In this document: piece after piece, positions 60,236-64,000 of the stretch
Layout: each line of letters starts with the position of its first letter
How positions within the stretch are numbered: position 1 is the first letter of the stretch
Assembly (NCBI GenBank): GCA_907165275.2
Contig: OU015669.1
Coordinates: 2,378,501 to 2,442,500 of the forward strand
Origin: Zygaena filipendulae
Lineage: Eukaryota > Arthropoda > Insecta > Lepidoptera > Zygaenidae
Reading direction: 5' to 3'
Length of the DNA: 64,000 nucleotides
Notes under the pieces: generated by a model
Told to the model about the DNA's origin: nothing
What the model saw: only the letters and a program-made list of their open reading frames with translations
Databases searched by the model: none
Program-made: the position numbers and the translations under genes

Positions 60236-61139
60236 TATTTACCTAATACCTTATTATACTATTTTTATTTTAGTATTGTATATATTGTCCATGTTTTTTT
60301 GCTATATAAAACCATTCGTTAAGTTCTTCTCTGCGACAATAGGGTTCCATTAAAAACAGATTGTGTAACCACTGACCAGCGATTGCGGTACGCGCAAACT
60401 TACCTAAACTTCCCGTACTAGTTTTGACAGACCGAATTCAATCTTGCCAAATTCGGCAGATGCGTCTGCGCACGTGGACTCGGCTCTCAATCATTTTTAT
60501 GACAGCCGCGGGGACGTTTGATCGATCGGCCGGTTCGAAAGACGAGACAAAAATAATGTTTTTCTCACTATTTCGTTACATGAGACCGTGTTTCTGTCCA
60601 GAACGTTGTTCTCTTTTTGTATTATATCGACTCTTTGTATAACTAGTTGGATATGTTTCGATTTCTGCGGGCCATGTTTGTGTGTACTTTATTTCGTATC
60701 TCGCGTTTTTATTTTATTTCAAAAACAACATAAATCTTTTAACATTCATATTTTTATGTGTTCTCGTCAAAAATTGTAATGAACGGTCGACTTGAATATA
60801 ATTTAATAACTCTCAGCTACTTTGTTTCAACGGAAATCACCTAAATCATATTATGAGTGTGATTTATTTCGCACACTGATAAATGAGCAAGCAATGCACC
60901 AGAATAAATCGGAACCCCGAATTACGAAGCAATTTATATATAAAAATCAGCGACGAAACAATTTAGTAAAGCGGCTACTACAAAAGCCAATCCAAAACGT
61001 ATCCCACACATTGAGGAGGATCCAATTATGTTGTTGCGACCCTCCTTGAACTTGACGACCGAACGTCGTATTGTGCGTATATTGAATTTGGCGATAGCTT
61101 GAGAAAAAATTTGTTTGCGGTGAATTTTCATTTCGGATT

Positions 61140-61210
61140 TAAATCCTGAGTTTCCGCTGGAATTCCGGGATAAAAAGTACCCTATGTTCTTTTCTGTAAT
61201 GCTCCCCTAA
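61140..61210 (-). mobile_element. Helitron-like fragment
   Basis: GAATTCCGGGATAAAAAGTA and CCCTATGTTCTTTTCTGTAA. Another possible 3' end remnant is at about 61510..61555. Confidence 0.5.
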
Positions 61211-61962
61211 TGATCGTACGTTTCCATACTAGGTATTCATCGATCTATCTATTGAAAATGCGATGAACTTCGGAACTTTAACTAAAAATAATTTATAAGT
61301 CTATAGATATGCTTTTACCGGGTTTAAAACCGTGCAAAAAGATGTAAGAGAAGAGTTAAATTCTACAAAAGGATGTGATTGGAGAAGAAAACTTTAGAAA
61401 AGGATATAATAAATGTAGTTAAATAAGGACGCGGACGATACCTATAAATGTAGTTTTCCTTAATTTTTTTTTTAACCTTGTTTTCTTATATAGGCACTCA
61501 AAGAGTACCCATGGACCCAATATTCACGCGGGTGTATCCTCAAGCAACAGCTATTATATACCCCATAAGTGTGTACGTATATCGCGTCCGATCACTTTTA
61601 CTTAAATCGAAAGTGACGAAATAAATCCTGAAGCGAGACAAATGGACTGAGACTTAAATAAATAAAAGACGGACCAATCCCGCTGGTCCAGTGAACTAGT
61701 ATCGAGTATAAGTACTGAGTCGCCCGCTGCAAAGGATCCGGTGCCGTTAGACGCGTATGTCGAAAGAAAGGATCACAGGATCGATTTAATACTGACGATT
61801 CGTCGTAGTCGTGTCGTCTTCAAATTACATTCCACCCGCATGATGTTTGTAAGCTTAATATCTATTTAGGTATCTAAAGTAAACCTCTAGGTTTAGGTTT
61901 TTGTACGATTTAGCAGTATTTTCTCCTGTCGCCTAAATTTTTTAATTGAAACTACTTTTTTT

Positions 61963-62210
61963 ATAATTGGACATTGATAAGCAATAGTGTGTTAACCCAC
62001 TCTGGAGAAATTTTGAGTAAATCGTGTTTTAACAGTGGGAGCGCCATTTTGTATCAACATTTTTTATGTTCAATATTTAGTTAAATATTTAAGCAATGTA
62101 ATAAGGTAAACACATAATTAAAAAACGTTCCCTAACTCTCAATAAATTGCTCTGAATCGATAACTTAATTTTGTGGGTTAACATGTTATTGCTTATCTGC
62201 GTCCAATTAT
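61963..62210. mobile_element. Inverted-repeat element, 248 bp
   Basis: Arms ATAATTGGAC-x3-GATAAGCAATA-x3-TGTTAACCCAC at 61963..62000 and the inverse at 62173..62210 match except at the two 3 nt blocks. The centre is AT-rich and non-coding. No target duplication could be fixed. Confidence 0.8.
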
Positions 62211-62446
62211 TCTGCAGCATTTAAACAGAATAACAAAAAAAATTGGAGACAAGTGCCAAATTGGTCATAGTTTAAAAAAAATTGCATTTACCATATTTTA
62301 CATATCATACCTAGTATTCTCCTATCGATTTCTTTTTAAATTAAATATCTTTGAAGATATGATTTTTTTATGGAAGGTGACGCTCGTTTAACGTAAGGCC
62401 CCTGATTTATTATGGAGTCTCTTCGATTCTCTCAATGTCATACCTA

Positions 62447-62791
62447 TTTAAGGTTCGTTTATATCTACAGATATCGTACCAGACACGTTCCGTGGCAGAC
62501 AAAATTCATATTCTCCAATACATTGCGTAAGTATCTATCGTAGCACGGCCGCGCAGATAAGGGCCGTGCCCGCCCAGTATTCGCAAAAAGAATATTTTGT
62601 CTCGCGGTTCATTTCTGTACGTGATTGTGGCTACATTTCGAGCAGTGTGAATAGAGCATCAGAACCGTGCAGACATCTTTTGTAAATAAACGGTTTCTGT
62701 TGGTTTCTGCTTACATTTTTGCCCTAGCATGTGTCTGGCACGAAACGTGTCTGGCAAACTCAATGTCTGTAGATATAAACGGACCCTTAAA
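62447..62791. mobile_element. Inverted-repeat element, about 345 bp
   Basis: TTTAAGG(T)TCCGTTT-type ends, then ATATCTACAGA and CCAGACACGTT-CGTG-CAGAC, pair between about 62447..62508 and 62721..62791. A 62-codon frame inside looks incidental. Confidence 0.75.
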
Positions 62792-64000
62792 GATTCCACT
62801 GTTTCAGTTATCAATAAAATACCAACGTATTGTTAAATTAATCCACGAGATATAACTGATCGTAAGCTGTAAACGAAACGCGTTGCCAAAATGAATTAGT
62901 GAGTCTCTGTCGACATTCCCGATGCGTCCCCATCACACGAGCAAAAAGAAAAGGAGGACTGGAATGTTTTATTTATTTATGAGAAGACTCCGAAGCCCTG
63001 CACTGCGTAGCGAGCTGACAATGGTCTCGGCGAGATTAGGAGAGATCTCGCTCATTCCACATACATAGATTACATTCTGTTCCGTCGAGATACGTCTAAT
63101 AGGTACTTCCATTCAATAATATGGGAAGGGTCGGAAACAATTCTCCAATGGAAGATTATTTCTTTGCTCATTGTTCTAATTTTACTCTTACGAATTAATA
63201 TGCATTTTTGTGTTTCAAATCTCGAATGCGGATTTGTACTAATTGCACAGACGTATCGTGTTTCTCTGGAGAATTATGAAATATATTGTGGTAAAATCAT
63301 ACGTACCAATACATCATAGAGATGCGTACTTGATCAAAAAGTTTAGGCCGCTTAAAAATTCAAATTTAAATGTACTTTATTGCCCCAAAAGAGAATAGTG
63401 AAACTAAGGCAAATAAAAGAAAGGACAGAGCAAAAGGCAGCCTTATTGCTAGAGGCAATATTTTCAAGACAACCCTAAGGTGATAGAGAGCTGTAGATAG
63501 AAACTAATAGAAATGTAGGTAGCTTAGTGTGGGATCAAGTAGATCTGTGTGTTGTGAAGTGAATTATTATTATTATTATATTGTTCCAACAGACATTTAG
63601 CTCGTCTTTTCTATTTTTGGTTGTATTTTTACTATTCGATTTTTTACTACGACTTTGATACTTACTACTGCTTTTATACTGACCAAGAATGAACGTGTGA
63701 GAATCTTAAAATATTCTCCCACGTCATGTTATTCAAGTTACTTTAACATAACGCGACAGATAACTGTAACCAGTTTTGTTCTTGTATTATCCCGTTCTAT
63801 AACGTAATTGACTGAATTTCTCTATGGACCAACCAATGTTTAATTGATTAAATCGTGTTACGACATGTTATAAAATGACATGTCAAATGATTACCACGCA
63901 TTAATGTTGTGTAACCTGTTGTAGTTATTTCCTAATACCCTTTTTGTACAGAGCATGGAGAGACACTAGTCTTATTTGTAGACTGAGTGACGCAAATGCA
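62792..64000. other. Terminal stretch without recognised gene
   Basis: A minus-oriented retroposon tail at 63358..63485 (TGTACTTTATTGCCCC) is followed by a plus-strand SINE end fragment at 63505..63575 (GTGTGGGATCAAGTAGATCT). Otherwise nothing is recognised. Confidence 0.45.

Noticed and set aside
1..64000. CRISPR arrays, operons, phage or integrated virus genes
   Set aside because: No regularly spaced direct repeats, no long prokaryote-style coding, and no viral structural or replication genes were seen; the only growth-factor-like exons have host-type introns.

Overview
The window looks like a piece of an insect nuclear chromosome, most probably from a moth or butterfly (Lepidoptera). It is AT-rich, its genes are split by GT..AG introns, and it carries dozens of short elements of types that are very common in lepidopteran genomes. 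The clearest of these are Helitron-like elements that start with TC and end in a small hairpin followed by CTAG. There are also tRNA-derived SINEs, retroposon tails and many small inverted-repeat transposons. Nothing bacterial, viral or CRISPR-like was seen, and no intact tRNA or rRNA gene.

Three cellular genes are supported. (1) Two coding exons on the + strand (17007..17110 and 31293..31793), separated by a 14.2 kb intron, encode the middle and C-terminal part of a fibroblast growth factor. The best guess is the branchless type of FGF, which guides tracheal branching in insects. The first coding exon, with the expected signal peptide, was not found and may lie upstream of the window. (2) A complete two-exon gene on the + strand (42061..42408 and 43015..43590, 307 residues) encodes a protein with an N-terminal BED zinc finger, a lysine-rich nuclear signal and a C-terminal BESS motif, which suggests a chromatin or DNA-binding regulator. 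(3) At 46315 a first exon begins with what looks like a mitochondrial targeting sequence and one membrane segment; its continuation was not located.

Layout: 1..17006 holds no recognised exon but many mobile elements, including a 351 bp hAT-like element with a perfect 8 bp target duplication and a three-level nested insertion at 9356..10168. 17111..31292 is the FGF intron, filled with repeats. 31794..37156 holds the FGF 3' flank, an RTE retrotransposon remnant split by another element, and an inverted pair of elements of which one is an empty-site copy of the other. 37440..42060 has two more inverted-repeat elements and a tandem repeat. 43591..46314 has a GGGCCC-ended element and a strongly palindromic element flanked by TTAA. 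From 46522 to the end no convincing exon was seen; 47..55 kb is dense in Helitron-like copies, and 62 kb has two inverted-repeat elements side by side.

The three genes share no evident pathway. The most distinctive content is the transposon archaeology: several insertions can be proved within the window because an uninterrupted relative of the target is also present. I found no convincing new multi-gene system.
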